Source: Leifsonia sp. Root1293
GTDB taxonomy: Bacteria > Actinomycetota > Actinomycetes > Actinomycetales > Microbacteriaceae
Reading direction: 5' to 3'
DNA length: 64,000 nt
Assembly: GCF_001425325.1 (NCBI RefSeq)
Contig: NZ_LMEH01000001.1
Location: 1,890,602-1,954,601, forward strand
A program made the translations under genes and the position numbers. Positions 44,267 to 53,921 of this stretch are shown here, piece after piece. The stretch's first letter is position 1. The number at the start of each line of letters is the position of its first letter. The notes below the pieces were generated by a model that saw only the letters and a list, made by a program, of their open reading frames with translations, did no database searches and was not told where the DNA came from.

Positions 44267-45352
44267 TCAGGCGGAGTGCAACCGTGCCTGTGCGATGCGC
44301 TCCGCGGCCTCCAACGTGGTCGTCCCCTGGGCGGCGGACTCCCGGAAGATCTCGGCGACGGTGTCGCCGATGGCCAGCACCCGCAGCTCGATCGCGTCGA
44401 GATCAGCGCCTCCGCTCGATGCCCCATCCAGGTAGATCACGCCGCCGCCGTTGACCACGAAGTCAGGCGCCCAGAGGATGCCTCGGTCGGCCAGACGCCG
44501 GGCTCCGTCGCGCGACTCGAGCTGGTTGTTGGCGGCACCGACGACTCCACGCACACGCAGTTCATCGATCACCCGACTGGACAGCGCCCCGCCGAGGCCG
44601 CACGGAACGAACAGGTCGGCCGTCACGGTGTGGGCTTCAGCCGGTTCGACCCAGCGGGCACCGAGCTCGGCGGCCAGCGCCTTCTTCGACGTGTCGACAT
44701 CCGTCACACTCAGACGCGCGCCGCCGGCCGCCAGCGCCCGAGCGAGCCTGCCGCCGACCTGCCCGAGCCCGGAGATCACGATGTGCCGACCCGCGACGTC
44801 GCGGGATCCGTCGAGGGCGTCCAGGGTGGATCCGATGGCCGCGAGGACCCCGGACGCCGTCGCATCGGCGGGCTCCCCCACCCCGCCCTGCTCCGGGGGA
44901 AGGCCGCACACGTGAGCCGTGCGGAGCGCGACGATGGCCATGAGCTCCGCACTGGTGCCGACGTCCTCCGCCGTCATGTAGGCGCCACCGAGGCTCTCGA
45001 CGGCGTCGCCGAGATCGAGCATGGCCGCGTGCCGACCCTCTTCGGTGAGGACGGTGCCGATCGGCACGTGGATGACGGCCTTGACGCCTCCCCTGGCAAG
45101 GCCCGCCGCCGCGTTCTTCAGCGTCATGGCGGCCGACAGCCGGAGTGCGTCGGCGAGGGCATCCTGCCAGTCCTCGTACTGCCAGACGCGGCAGCCGCCG
45201 AGCGCCTGACCGAGGCGGGTGGAATGCACCGCCACGATGATCGTCAGGCCGGAGCGGCGACCGGTGACGATGAGCACACGCTCATGGTCGAACTCGGGGA
45301 CCGATGCTGTGACGGCGGGAAGGGTTGCTGGTGCTGTGTCGATGAGAGTCAT
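44267..45352 (-). CDS. Leucine/valine-type amino acid dehydrogenase
   Basis: This NAD-dependent oxidative deaminase is of the Glu/Leu/Phe/Val dehydrogenase family (361 residues). Residues in AAMTLKNAAAGLARGGVKAVI include the catalytic lysine region, AYMTAEDVGTSAELM follows, and the Rossmann motif is VISGLGQVGGRLARAL. VVGAANNQL is typical of branched-chain dehydrogenases rather than glutamate dehydrogenase. The start is ATG at 45352 with AAGGAG upstream. A valine dehydrogenase would feed branched-chain 2-oxo acids into fatty-acid primers; exact specificity cannot be read. Confidence 0.88.
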   Translation of the reverse strand: MTLIDTAPATLPAVTASVPEFDHERVLIVTGRRSGLTIIVAVHSTRLGQALGGCRVWQYEDWQDALADALRLSAAMTLKNAAAGLARGGVKAVIHVPIGTVLTEEGRHAAMLDLGDAVESLGGAYMTAEDVGTSAELMAIVALRTAHVCGLPPEQGGVGEPADATASGVLAAIGSTLDALDGSRDVAGRHIVISGLGQVGGRLARALAAGGARLSVTDVDTSKKALAAELGARWVEPAEAHTVTADLFVPCGLGGALSSRVIDELRVRGVVGAANNQLESRDGARRLADRGILWAPDFVVNGGGVIYLDGASSGGADLDAIELRVLAIGDTVAEIFRESAAQGTTTLEAAERIAQARLHSA

Positions 45353-45467
45353 CGTCGATTCTCCTTGAGGATCTGCTTCGTGGGCAGGGTGCGCGGCACG
45401 GGGTGTGTGCCGCTCCCAAGGATACGCGCGCGGTCGCCGTCAGGCGAGGATGGCGACGTCGGTTCCG

Positions 45468-47069
45468 TCAGTGGAAGAAGTGCCGCTCACCCGTGAAGTA
45501 CATCGCCACGCCTGCCGCGGCAGCTGCAGCGATGACCTCGTCGTCGCGGATGCTGCCTCCGGGCTGGACGATCGCCTTCACGCCGGCATCGATGAGGATC
45601 TGGGCGCCGTCGGCGAAGGGGAAGAACGCATCGGAGGCGGCAACGGATCCGGCCGCGCGATCACCGGCGCGGGTGACGGCGAGCTGGCAGGAGTCGACGC
45701 GGTTGACCTGGCCCATTCCGACGCCGACGGATGCTCCTCCCACCGCGAGCAGGATGGCGTTCGACTTGACGGCACGGCACGCGCGCCAGGCGAACTCGAG
45801 GTCGGCGCGCGTGGCGTCGTCGACGGGATCGCCTGCGGCGAGGGTCCACTCCTCGAAGGGTGCGAAGTGGGCATCGGCCTGCTGCACCAGCAGTCCGCCC
45901 GAGATCTGGCGCAGCTCGGTCCCGCTGCGCGCGTAGTCGGCGGGGAGTTCGAGCAGGCGGATGTTCTTCTTCGCCGTGAGAAGCTCGAGCGCCTCGGGCT
46001 CGAAGCCCGGCGCGATGAGCACCTCGGTGAAGATGCCGGCCACGGTCTCGGCCATGGCACGGGTGACGACGCGGTTGGCGGCGATGACGCCGCCGAAGGC
46101 CGAAACGGGGTCGCAGGCGTGGGCGCGGGCATGGGCCGAGGCGATGGCGTCAGCGGCATCCGGAGCGGCGACGGCGATGCCGCACGGGTTGGCGTGCTTG
46201 ATGATCGCCACGGCGGGCTCGCTGAAGTCGAACGCGGCGCGCAGGGCCGCGTCGGCGTCCACGTAGTTGTTGTACGACATCTCCTTGCCGTGCAGGACGG
46301 AGGCCTGCGCGATGCCGCCGCCGTCGGGGGAAGCGTAGATGGCCGCGGCCTGATGCGAGTTCTCGCCGTAGCGGAGCGACTGCTTCCGGGTCCACGTGGC
46401 TCCGAGCCAGCCCGGGAATCCCGTGCCCTCATCGTCGGGGGCGACCACGTTGCCGATCCATGAGGCGACGTTCACGTCGTAGCTCGCGGTGTGGCGGAAC
46501 GCCTCCGCACCGAGGGCCTGGCGCTGGGCCAGGGTGGTTCCCCCGGCCTCCAGTGCCGCTGCGACCAGAGGGTACCGGGCCGGATCGACCACGATCGCGA
46601 CGTTGGCGTGGTTCTTGGCCGAGGCCCGCACCATGGCGGGCCCTCCGATGTCGATCTGCTCGACGATGTCGGAGGCCGGAGCGCCCGATGCGACGGTCTG
46701 GACGAACGGATACAGGTTGACGACGACCAGCTCGAACGGCGCGATCCCGAGTTCGAGCAGCTGCGCTTCGTGCGACTCCAGTCGCAGGTCGGCGAGGAGC
46801 CCGGCGTGCACGGCCGGATGCAGCGTCTTCACGCGGCCGTCGAGGGCCTCGGCGAAACCGGTGACGCTGGCGACGTCAGTCACCGCGAATCCGGCGTCGC
46901 GGATGGTCGACGCCGTCGATCCGGTGGAGACGATCTCGACGCCGGCTGCCGAGAGGGCACCCGCGAGCTCGAGGAGCCCGGTCTTGTCGCTCACCGAGAT
47001 GAGCGCCCGACGGATCGGCACGACATCGCGGTCGCGGTACAGGCTGGGGTCGTGGCTGGGGCCGCTCAT
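45468..47069 (-). CDS. purH: Bifunctional AICAR transformylase / IMP cyclohydrolase
   Basis: This enzyme performs the last two steps of IMP synthesis: it formylates AICAR with 10-formyl-THF and cyclises FAICAR. The N-terminal MGS-like cyclohydrolase domain ([36 protein letters not shown]) is followed by the transformylase domain ([34 protein letters not shown], the [11 protein letters not shown] segment). The start is ATG at 47069 (MSGPSHDPS), overlapping the purN stop; a longer frame is an artefact. The length of 533 residues is normal. Its substrate AICAR is the precursor of ZTP, the ligand of the riboswitch in front of glyA. Confidence 0.97.
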   Translation of the reverse strand: MSGPSHDPSLYRDRDVVPIRRALISVSDKTGLLELAGALSAAGVEIVSTGSTASTIRDAGFAVTDVASVTGFAEALDGRVKTLHPAVHAGLLADLRLESHEAQLLELGIAPFELVVVNLYPFVQTVASGAPASDIVEQIDIGGPAMVRASAKNHANVAIVVDPARYPLVAAALEAGGTTLAQRQALGAEAFRHTASYDVNVASWIGNVVAPDDEGTGFPGWLGATWTRKQSLRYGENSHQAAAIYASPDGGGIAQASVLHGKEMSYNNYVDADAALRAAFDFSEPAVAIIKHANPCGIAVAAPDAADAIASAHARAHACDPVSAFGGVIAANRVVTRAMAETVAGIFTEVLIAPGFEPEALELLTAKKNIRLLELPADYARSGTELRQISGGLLVQQADAHFAPFEEWTLAAGDPVDDATRADLEFAWRACRAVKSNAILLAVGGASVGVGMGQVNRVDSCQLAVTRAGDRAAGSVAASDAFFPFADGAQILIDAGVKAIVQPGGSIRDDEVIAAAAAAGVAMYFTGERHFFH

Positions 47070-47659
47070 GATCGGGAGAGTTCCTTCAAATCGACGTGTC
47101 CGTTGGCGATGTCGAGTACGGCCTCGATGAGGAGGCGGCGCTCGACGGGCTTGATGCGATCGTGCAGAGACGACTCGGTGTCGCCCGCGAGGATCGGCAC
47201 GCGCTCCTGCGCGATGATGGGGCCGCCGTCGACGCTGTTGTCGACGACGATGAGGCTGGCGCCGGTCTGGGTCGCACCGGCGGCCAGCGCGTCCCGCACT
47301 CCGTGGGCTCCGGGGAACTCCGGGAGGAACGCGGGGTGGGTGTTGATGAGGTTCGGCGAGAGTGCTGCGACGACGCGCGGAGGCAGCAGGCGCATCATGC
47401 CGCTCAGCACGACGAGGTCGGGGCCCCACGCCCGGATCTGCTCGAGCAGCGCATCGCCCCAGGTCTCCCGATCGGGGTAGACGGGGTAGGCCACTGTGAA
47501 GGTCGGGATGCCGTACTCCTCCCCCAGCGCGAGACCGGTGGCGTCACGGTCGGCACCGATCGCCACCACGCGTGCGGGGAACTCGGCATCCTGCGATGCC
47601 TCGAGCAGGGCGCGGAGGTTCGACCCCCCTCCGGAGATCAGAACGACGAGCGACAGCAC
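47066..47659 (-). CDS. purN: Phosphoribosylglycinamide formyltransferase
   Basis: This folate-dependent GAR transformylase of purine synthesis has 197 residues. Landmarks are [18 protein letters not shown] at the N-terminus, the catalytic [18 protein letters not shown] with the conserved His, and the aspartate in [10 protein letters not shown]. The start is GTG at 47659, 7 bases after TAGGCT (47667-47672), without a ribosome-binding site, so a leaderless transcript is likely; the frame is open further upstream. It is co-translated with purH. Confidence 0.95.
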   Translation of the reverse strand: MLSLVVLISGGGSNLRALLEASQDAEFPARVVAIGADRDATGLALGEEYGIPTFTVAYPVYPDRETWGDALLEQIRAWGPDLVVLSGMMRLLPPRVVAALSPNLINTHPAFLPEFPGAHGVRDALAAGATQTGASLIVVDNSVDGGPIIAQERVPILAGDTESSLHDRIKPVERRLLIEAVLDIANGHVDLKELSRS

Positions 47660-47753
47660 GCAGTCGAGCCTACCGGAGCAGCGGATGTGCCCTCGACGCC
47701 GCTGTAGCCGCTCACCTGCGCACAGCTGGAGCACTCAGCTCCTGCGGCCCGAC

Positions 47754-49013
47754 TCACTCCCGCTCGGCGACATCGAGCCGCGACTCGGAGTCGACCCGGC
47801 CGCCTGAGGAGCGCCGCCAGCCCGTCACGACGAGGACGAGCACGGCGGGAACGGCGATCTCAGCTGCGGCGATGAGGCCCACGGACCACGGATCGGGGCC
47901 GACGCTGGAGAGCCGCCCGGGGCCGATGGCTCCCCCCGACCACCACGCGAGGATCCCGAGCGCGAGTCCGGCCAGGACGCCGATGCCTGCGCCGACGGCG
48001 GCCAGCTCGAGCCTCGTCGCCGCGGCGGGCATCCGGCGGCTGGCGAGCCACCCCGCCAGGGCTCCGAGGGCGAGGGGCACGAGCAGACCGAGCACGCCGA
48101 TCGCTGGCTCGCCCTGGGGGAGGGCGCCGAACACGGGGAGCCCGGGTACGGCTCCGAGCACGGTCCCACCCGGCGCGACGCTCGTTCCCGTGCCGATCAG
48201 GAAGCCGGGTCCGATGAGCCAGGCCGCGCTCCAGATGACCAGGTTGGGCAGCAGCGCCAGCTGGAGCAGGGTGATCGCGACGCCGCCGAGGATGCCAGCC
48301 TGCAGGCTCTCGTACAGGGCGGTGACCGTGGCGTAGTGGGTCACGAGCATGACCGCCACGACGACGGAGGCGGCACCGATGATGCCGGCCACGGCGAGCA
48401 GCGCACCCCTGAGCGCTGCGCCGATGCCGGTACGGAGAATCGACGGCCACTGCATGATCGCCGCCCGCGACCAGACGGCCGTGGCATCGCGCCGACCGAC
48501 GGGGCCACGCTGCGACTCCCACTCCGATCCCGCCAGCATCGCGCCCACGTAGACCAGTGTCGGGAGCACGAAGGCCTGCACGGGCGCTGGCGTCGCTACG
48601 GACGTGGCGGCGCTGGCCGCGAGGAGAGCTGTGAGCAGGGCGAAAGTTCCGGCGGCGACCACCACTCCGAGCATCCTGTCGCCGCTGATGACTGCGCGCC
48701 GACCGACGCGCACGCCGCTCAGCACCGTGATCACGGCGAACCCGAGCAGGGCGATGGAGATCGAGAACGGCTCGGCTGCGCCGGGAAGCCCTGTGGTCGC
48801 GGCCACGGCCTCCGGCAGCCTGACCGTGAGATCGACCCCGTGCCCGAGCAGCCACAGATCGACCGACCCCCGCCAGAACGGCACCCAGTCCGACGCCATG
48901 CGCAGGGTCGTCGCCCACAGGATGGTGAGGGGCACCAGCGGGATCCCGATGCCGACGGCGACGACGACGAGCGCCTCGAGAGCGGCGATCAGTGCGGTGG
49001 TTATGCGGTTCAT
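47754..49013 (-). CDS. DUF6350-like polytopic membrane protein
   Basis: This 419-residue integral membrane protein has about ten hydrophobic segments, including ALIAALEALVVVAVGIGIPL and a C-terminal helix ending VLVVTGWRRSSGG. Its place between sucCD and purN/purH is the usual actinobacterial setting of the DUF6350 family, whose function is unknown. The start is ATG at 49013; a TAGAGT box ends 9 bases upstream, so the leader would be very short. Family assignment rests on context and general appearance. Confidence 0.75.
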   Translation of the reverse strand: MNRITTALIAALEALVVVAVGIGIPLVPLTILWATTLRMASDWVPFWRGSVDLWLLGHGVDLTVRLPEAVAATTGLPGAAEPFSISIALLGFAVITVLSGVRVGRRAVISGDRMLGVVVAAGTFALLTALLAASAATSVATPAPVQAFVLPTLVYVGAMLAGSEWESQRGPVGRRDATAVWSRAAIMQWPSILRTGIGAALRGALLAVAGIIGAASVVVAVMLVTHYATVTALYESLQAGILGGVAITLLQLALLPNLVIWSAAWLIGPGFLIGTGTSVAPGGTVLGAVPGLPVFGALPQGEPAIGVLGLLVPLALGALAGWLASRRMPAAATRLELAAVGAGIGVLAGLALGILAWWSGGAIGPGRLSSVGPDPWSVGLIAAAEIAVPAVLVLVVTGWRRSSGGRVDSESRLDVAERE

Positions 49014-49046
49014 CCGTCAGGGACTCTACCCGCCGGATGCCCGCCG

Positions 49047-50618
49047 TCAGGCGACGACGACCGGGGTGTCTTCGTCGGAGTCCTCCGGAACCGACACGAC
49101 GGGGCGCTGGAGGAGCTCGCTGATGCCGAGCACGACGATCGCGATCACCGCGGTCCAGATGATGACCCCTGGCGACAGCGGACGTGTGAAGAGCACGACA
49201 ACGGCCGCGATCACCCCGACGGCGATCCGCACCAGCACCCGCTGGCGGTAGAGCCACTCTCCGAAGCGGCCGGTGGTCACTCCCCGTTCCTCTCCGGCGG
49301 AACGCACCCAGGCGACCCAACCGAGGAAGAGTCGGCGCAGGGCGACCGCGGGGCGATACGACGACGACAGCCATCCGACGACGGCGACAGTCACAGCGAG
49401 CACCGCGACGGCTGTGATCGTCGCCGAGATGTAGGTGAGGACCTGGTCGTAGATGGCTCCGGCCGCTGATGCCGACATGACGGCCGGGGCGAGGTTGGCT
49501 ATGGCGACGATACGCCCGACGCCGAATCCGCCGGCCAGGAGGATCATGGCGACGGCGAGGCCGATGCTCGCCCAGAGCAGGGCGACCATGTGGCGCCGCG
49601 CGACGATCACGCCGGCGACGAGGAAGGCGAGCGCCACCCACGGCAGCCACGTTCCCAGTCCGACGGCGACGCCGTACAACGACTGGGCGAGGACAGCCTG
49701 ATCCGACTGCGCGATGACGATGGTCCTGTCGATGGCCGGAATCTGGGCTGCGAACCCGATGCCCCGATTCACCAGGACCTTCTTGACCTGCTCGATGATC
49801 GGCCCCAACTGCACGCCGATCTGCCCCTTCGAGTCGATGCCGATCGCCGCGTTCTCGTCGCCGTTGAGCGTCGCGAGAACCTGCGTGTGGGTGACGGTGA
49901 GCGACTGCTTCCAGATCTCCGAGAACGCGTCGGACTCGACGAACCGGCTCACCGCATCCTGGATGAGCGATTGGATGCCGGCCGCAGCAGGGGCCCGCAA
50001 CAGGTCGAGTGCTGCGGATGCCTTCGGGCCGAGGCCCAGCTCCTGTACTCCGTCGAAGAGGGAGTCGGTCAGTCCGTTGACATCGACCTTGTCGTTGATG
50101 GCCACGACCACTTCGTCGGCGACCAGTTTCTGGACTGCCGGGTCGTCGGCCAGCGGGGCGAATGTGGCCACGAAGGTCTCGGTGTTCGACAACTGGTTCT
50201 TCGCCCAGCTCGCGACGACCGCCGTGGGGGCGAGGATCAGCCCGATCACGATGAGGAAGGCCGAGAGCACGGCCCACCACCGGCTGGTGCGCGGACGACG
50301 ACCGCCGCGCGGCGGAGCCGAAGGGCCATCGATCGGGGTGATCGGCAGGGTCTCGGCAGCAGTGCGGGCCGCCTCGAGCTCGGCTCGGAGAGCCGCGTTC
50401 TCCGCGGCGAGTGCCGCTTCGGCCTCGGCCTGCTCCCGCCGCAGTCGCTCGACCTCCAGAGCGAGCGTCGCCGCGGACTCCTCCCGCTGTCGCCTGAGTT
50501 CTTCGGATTCGGCGTCGTCCGATCCCGCGATCTCCTGGCGACTCAGACGCAACTCCGCGTTCTCGGCCGCGAGCAGTTCGAGCTGACGTTGCAGCTCCGC
50601 ATTCGTCAACCGAGCCAT
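49047..50618 (-). CDS. Coiled-coil membrane protein of unknown function
   Basis: I do not recognise a named family with certainty. The 523-residue protein begins with a charged coiled coil (about residues 5-85, rich in Glu, Ala, Leu and Arg: LQRQLELLAAENAEL and similar heptads). Next come a Pro/Arg linker, a membrane segment (WWAVLSAFLIVIGLILAPTAVVASW), an extracytoplasmic region of about 190 residues with NTETFVATFAPLADDPAVQ, and about seven further segments. The ending SEDTPVVVA-like tail is acidic. The start is ATG at 50618 with AGAGGTGGGG upstream. Similar proteins occur next to sucCD in relatives, but no function is known. Confidence 0.82.
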   Translation of the reverse strand: MARLTNAELQRQLELLAAENAELRLSRQEIAGSDDAESEELRRQREESAATLALEVERLRREQAEAEAALAAENAALRAELEAARTAAETLPITPIDGPSAPPRGGRRPRTSRWWAVLSAFLIVIGLILAPTAVVASWAKNQLSNTETFVATFAPLADDPAVQKLVADEVVVAINDKVDVNGLTDSLFDGVQELGLGPKASAALDLLRAPAAAGIQSLIQDAVSRFVESDAFSEIWKQSLTVTHTQVLATLNGDENAAIGIDSKGQIGVQLGPIIEQVKKVLVNRGIGFAAQIPAIDRTIVIAQSDQAVLAQSLYGVAVGLGTWLPWVALAFLVAGVIVARRHMVALLWASIGLAVAMILLAGGFGVGRIVAIANLAPAVMSASAAGAIYDQVLTYISATITAVAVLAVTVAVVGWLSSSYRPAVALRRLFLGWVAWVRSAGEERGVTTGRFGEWLYRQRVLVRIAVGVIAAVVVLFTRPLSPGVIIWTAVIAIVVLGISELLQRPVVSVPEDSDEDTPVVVA

Positions 50619-50707
50619 CGGCCCCACCTCTCGTCGTGTGCGATCACAGTATCGCCATGCTCACGAGCACGACAGGTGTGACGCGAAAACGACGCGGGAA
50701 CGCGAAA

Positions 50708-50736
50708 ATGGGGCCCACCATTTCGGTGGGCCCCAT
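50708..50736 (-). terminator. Terminator of the sucCD operon
   Basis: ATGGGGCCCACC pairs perfectly with GGTGGGCCCCAT around a 5-base loop. On the minus strand it lies 16 bases after the sucD stop and is followed by a short T-run (ATTTTCG). This is a standard intrinsic terminator. Confidence 0.88.
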
Positions 50737-50751
50737 GTCGTGCAGCGTCGA

Positions 50752-51639
50752 CTACAGCGCGGCCAGCACCTCGCGCATGAGGCGTGCGGTCTCGCTCGGC
50801 GTCTTGCCGACCTTGACGCCGGCGGCCTCGAGGGCCTCCTGCTTGGCCTGGGCGGTTCCCGCCGAGCCCGACACGATGGCGCCTGCGTGGCCCATGGTCT
50901 TGCCCTCGGGAGCCGTGAAGCCGGCGACGTAGCCCACGACGGGCTTCGTGACGTTGGCCTTGATGAAGTCGGCCGCGCGCTCCTCGGCGTCGCCGCCGAT
51001 CTCGCCGATCATCACGATGGCCTTGGTCTCGGGGTCGGCCTCGAACGCCGCGAGGGCGTCGATGTGCGTCGTTCCGATGATGGGGTCACCGCCGATGCCG
51101 ATGGCGGTCGAGAAGCCGAGGTCGCGCAGCTCGTACATCATCTGGTACGTCAGGGTGCCGGACTTCGACACCAGGCCGATGGGGCCCTTGCCGGTGATCG
51201 TGGCTGGCGTGATGCCGACGAGCGACTCACCGGGCGTGATGATGCCGGGGCAGTTCGGGCCGATGATGCGGGTCTTGTTGCCCTTCTCCTGCGCGTAGGC
51301 CCAGAACTCGGCCGAGTCCTGGACGGGAACACCCTCGGTGATGATGACGAGCAGGGGGATCTCGGCATCGATGGCCTCGATCACGGCGTCCTTGGTGAAG
51401 GCCGGCGGAACGAACGCGATCGAGACATCGGCGCCCGTGGTGGCGACAGCCTCGGCGACGGTTCCGAACACCGGCAGCTCCACGTCGCCGTGGGTGACCG
51501 TGGTGCCGGCCTTGCGGGCGTTGACGCCGCCGACGACCTGGGTTCCGGCCTTCAGCATGAGGGCAGTGTGCTTGGTGCCCTCGCCGCCGGTGATGCCCTG
51601 GACGATGACCTTGGAGTCCTTGTTGAGGAAGATCGACAT
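50752..51639 (-). CDS. sucD: Succinyl-CoA synthetase alpha subunit
   Basis: This subunit binds CoA and carries the phosphohistidine intermediate in the substrate-level phosphorylation step of the TCA cycle. Motifs are [29 protein letters not shown], and the phosphorylated histidine in [12 protein letters not shown]. The length of 295 residues is typical. The start is ATG at 51639 (MSIFLNKDS). It follows sucC by 28 bp and ends at a strong terminator. Confidence 0.97.
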   Translation of the reverse strand: MSIFLNKDSKVIVQGITGGEGTKHTALMLKAGTQVVGGVNARKAGTTVTHGDVELPVFGTVAEAVATTGADVSIAFVPPAFTKDAVIEAIDAEIPLLVIITEGVPVQDSAEFWAYAQEKGNKTRIIGPNCPGIITPGESLVGITPATITGKGPIGLVSKSGTLTYQMMYELRDLGFSTAIGIGGDPIIGTTHIDALAAFEADPETKAIVMIGEIGGDAEERAADFIKANVTKPVVGYVAGFTAPEGKTMGHAGAIVSGSAGTAQAKQEALEAAGVKVGKTPSETARLMREVLAAL

Positions 51640-51667
51640 GTCTTTGAATCCTGTCCTTGTCCGTGGC

Positions 51668-52837
51668 CTACGCGGCGGCGTTCGCGAGCTCGGCGGCCTT
51701 GTCGGCGCCCTCGTCCATGGTGGCGGCGAGGGTGACGAGCGGGTGGTTGTAGTCGGTGAGGATGCGGCGACCCTCCACGACGTTGTTGCCGTCCAGGCGC
51801 ACGACGAGCGGCTTGTTGGCGTGCTCGCCGAGCGTCTCGAGGGCTCCGACGATGCCGTTGGCCACGGCGTCGCAGGCGGTGATGCCGCCGAAGACGTTCA
51901 CGAAGACGCTCTTGACCTGCTCGTCGCCGAGAATGACGTCGAGGCCGGCTGCCATGACGGCCGCGGATGCTCCACCGCCGATGTCGAGGAAGTTGGCCGG
52001 CTTCACGCCGCCGTGGTTCTCACCGGCGTAGGCGACGACGTCGAGGGTCGACATGACGAGTCCGGCACCGTTTCCGATCACACCGACCTGTCCGTCGAGC
52101 TTGACGTAGTTGAGGTCCGATTCCTTGGCCTTCGCCTCGAGCGGGTCCGCTGCGGCGGCATCCTCGAGCTCGGCGTGGTTCGGGTGACGGAAGTCGGCGT
52201 TCTCGTCGAGGGTGACCTTGCCGTCGAGGGCGATGATGTCGCCCTCCTCGGTGAGCACGAGCGGGTTCACCTCGACCAGGGTCGCGTCCTCGCCGGTGTA
52301 GACCTCGTAGAGCTTGACGAAGACGGGGGCGACCTTGTCGACGAGCTCGGCCGGGAACTTCGCGGCGACGGCGATCTCCTTGGCGGTCTCGAGGTCGAGG
52401 CCGGTGCCCGGGTTCACCTCGATGCGCGCGAGTGCCTCCGGCTTCTCGACGGCGAGCTGCTCGATCTCCATGCCGCCCTCGAAGCTCGTGAGCGAGAGGT
52501 AGGAACGGTTGGCCCGGTCGAGCAGCACGGAGAAGTAGTACTCCTGCGCGATGCGCGCGCCGCCGGCGACCATGACGCGGTTGACGACGTGTCCCTTGAT
52601 GTCGAGACCGAGGATGGCCTGCGCGGCCTCGTAGGCCTCGTCGGGGTTCTTGGCCACCTTGACGCCGCCGGCCTTGCCGCGGCCACCGACCTTGACCTGC
52701 GCCTTGACGACGACGACGCCGCCCAGCTTCTCTGCCGCAGCCCGCACCTCATCAGCGGTGTCCGCGACGATGCCCGGAAGGACCGGGACTCCGTACTGTT
52801 CGAACAGGTCTCTGGCCTGGTACTCGTAAAGATCCAC
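51668..52837 (-). CDS. sucC: Succinyl-CoA synthetase beta subunit
   Basis: This nucleotide-binding subunit of succinyl-CoA synthetase has 389 residues. An N-terminal ATP-grasp domain ([39 protein letters not shown]) is followed by the ligase domain ([21 protein letters not shown]). The start is GTG at 52837, where homologues begin and GGAAG lies 8 bases upstream; a TTG five codons earlier is less likely. The upstream region holds the dyad shared with icd (52916-52937). Confidence 0.97.
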   Translation of the reverse strand: MDLYEYQARDLFEQYGVPVLPGIVADTADEVRAAAEKLGGVVVVKAQVKVGGRGKAGGVKVAKNPDEAYEAAQAILGLDIKGHVVNRVMVAGGARIAQEYYFSVLLDRANRSYLSLTSFEGGMEIEQLAVEKPEALARIEVNPGTGLDLETAKEIAVAAKFPAELVDKVAPVFVKLYEVYTGEDATLVEVNPLVLTEEGDIIALDGKVTLDENADFRHPNHAELEDAAAADPLEAKAKESDLNYVKLDGQVGVIGNGAGLVMSTLDVVAYAGENHGGVKPANFLDIGGGASAAVMAAGLDVILGDEQVKSVFVNVFGGITACDAVANGIVGALETLGEHANKPLVVRLDGNNVVEGRRILTDYNHPLVTLAATMDEGADKAAELANAAA

Positions 52838-52915
52838 GTGCGTGACTTCCAATCCGCATTGAGCGCGCGGCGCTGGCTTTTCAGGGGATGTGTTCCGTGG
52901 CCCGAGTCCGCGCGA

Positions 52916-52937
52916 TTACCTCGACATCAAGACAGTT
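52916..52937. promoter_or_regulatory. Shared dyad (CTYGAYRTCRAG) upstream of sucC
   Basis: CTCGACATCAAGACAGTT (52920-52937) is identical over 18 bases to a site upstream of icd. It lies about 80-100 bases before the sucC start and about the same distance from the divergent DUF72 gene. Confidence 0.65.
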
Positions 52938-53024
52938 CCGGGCCATCTGAAAGCCTACCCCTCTCCTTCGGGTGGCCAGAACGCGCCGGAGGGGGCTGGC
53001 TTTCGCCGCGGGGGCGATGCTTGC

Positions 53025-53855
53025 ATGGCAGACATGCACTCTCCGACGGCACGCATCGGGATCTCCGGGTGGGTGTACGCGCCGTGGCGCGGCGTGTTCT
53101 ACCCCAAGGGCACCATCCAGAGGGCGGAGCTCGCCTACGCGTCCCGTCACGTGACGTCGATCGAGATCAACGGGTCCTTCTACTCCCTGCAGCGGCCGTC
53201 GAGCTGGGCGCGCTGGCGTGATGAGACCCCCGATGACTTCCTGTTCTCCGTGAAGGGTCCGCGACTCGTCACCCACATCCGTCGCCTCAGCGGGGTGGAG
53301 ACCCTACTCGCCAACTTCTTCGCCTCCGGGCTGCTCACCCTCGGCGGGAAGCTGGGACCGGTCCTGTGGCAGCTGCCGCCCACCCTCGAGTTCGATGAGC
53401 ACCTCCTCGACGCCTTCCTCCGGCTCCTCCCCCGCACGACGACGGATGCCGCAAGCCTGGCCGCGGCGCACGACGAACGACTCGACGGGCGCAGCGCCTT
53501 CGATCTGGTGGAGCACCGTCCGCTGCGCCATGCCGTCGAGGTGCGCCATCCCTCGTTCAGGAAGGATGCCTGGCCAGAGCTTCTGCGGCGTCACGGCGTG
53601 GCATCCGTCACCGCCGACACGGCCGGAAAGTGGCCGGTCATCGACGAGACGACGGCCGACTTCGGCTACGCCAGGCTGCACGGGGACAAGGTCCTCTACG
53701 AGAGCGGCTACGACGAGGCCGGGCTCGACCGCTGGGAGGCCTGGTGCCGTGCCCACCTCTCCGCAGGACGGGACGTGCATGTGTACTTCGACAACGACAT
53801 CAAGGTGCGGGCTCCCTTCGACGCCATGGCGCTGATCGCCCGGCTTCGGGGCTGA
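53025..53855 (+). CDS. DUF72 (YecE-like) protein
   Basis: This is a TIM-barrel-like protein of unknown function (276 residues). The family is recognised by RIGISGWVYAPWRGVFYP, SIEINGSFYSLQRPSSWARW, FSVKGPRLVTHIRRL, LGPVLWQLPP, AVEVRHPSF and the C-terminal VHVYFDNDIKVRAPFDAM. ATG at 53025 is used; ATG at 53034 is equally possible, as neither has a clear ribosome-binding site. It is divergent from sucC. Confidence 0.9.
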   Translation: MADMHSPTARIGISGWVYAPWRGVFYPKGTIQRAELAYASRHVTSIEINGSFYSLQRPSSWARWRDETPDDFLFSVKGPRLVTHIRRLSGVETLLANFFASGLLTLGGKLGPVLWQLPPTLEFDEHLLDAFLRLLPRTTTDAASLAAAHDERLDGRSAFDLVEHRPLRHAVEVRHPSFRKDAWPELLRRHGVASVTADTAGKWPVIDETTADFGYARLHGDKVLYESGYDEAGLDRWEAWCRAHLSAGRDVHVYFDNDIKVRAPFDAMALIARLRG

Positions 53856-53921
53856 CCCTCTGTCGCCGGGGATGGCGCGCGCAGTACGGTCGCGAGCATC
53901 CACGTGCGAAAGGCGGATCCC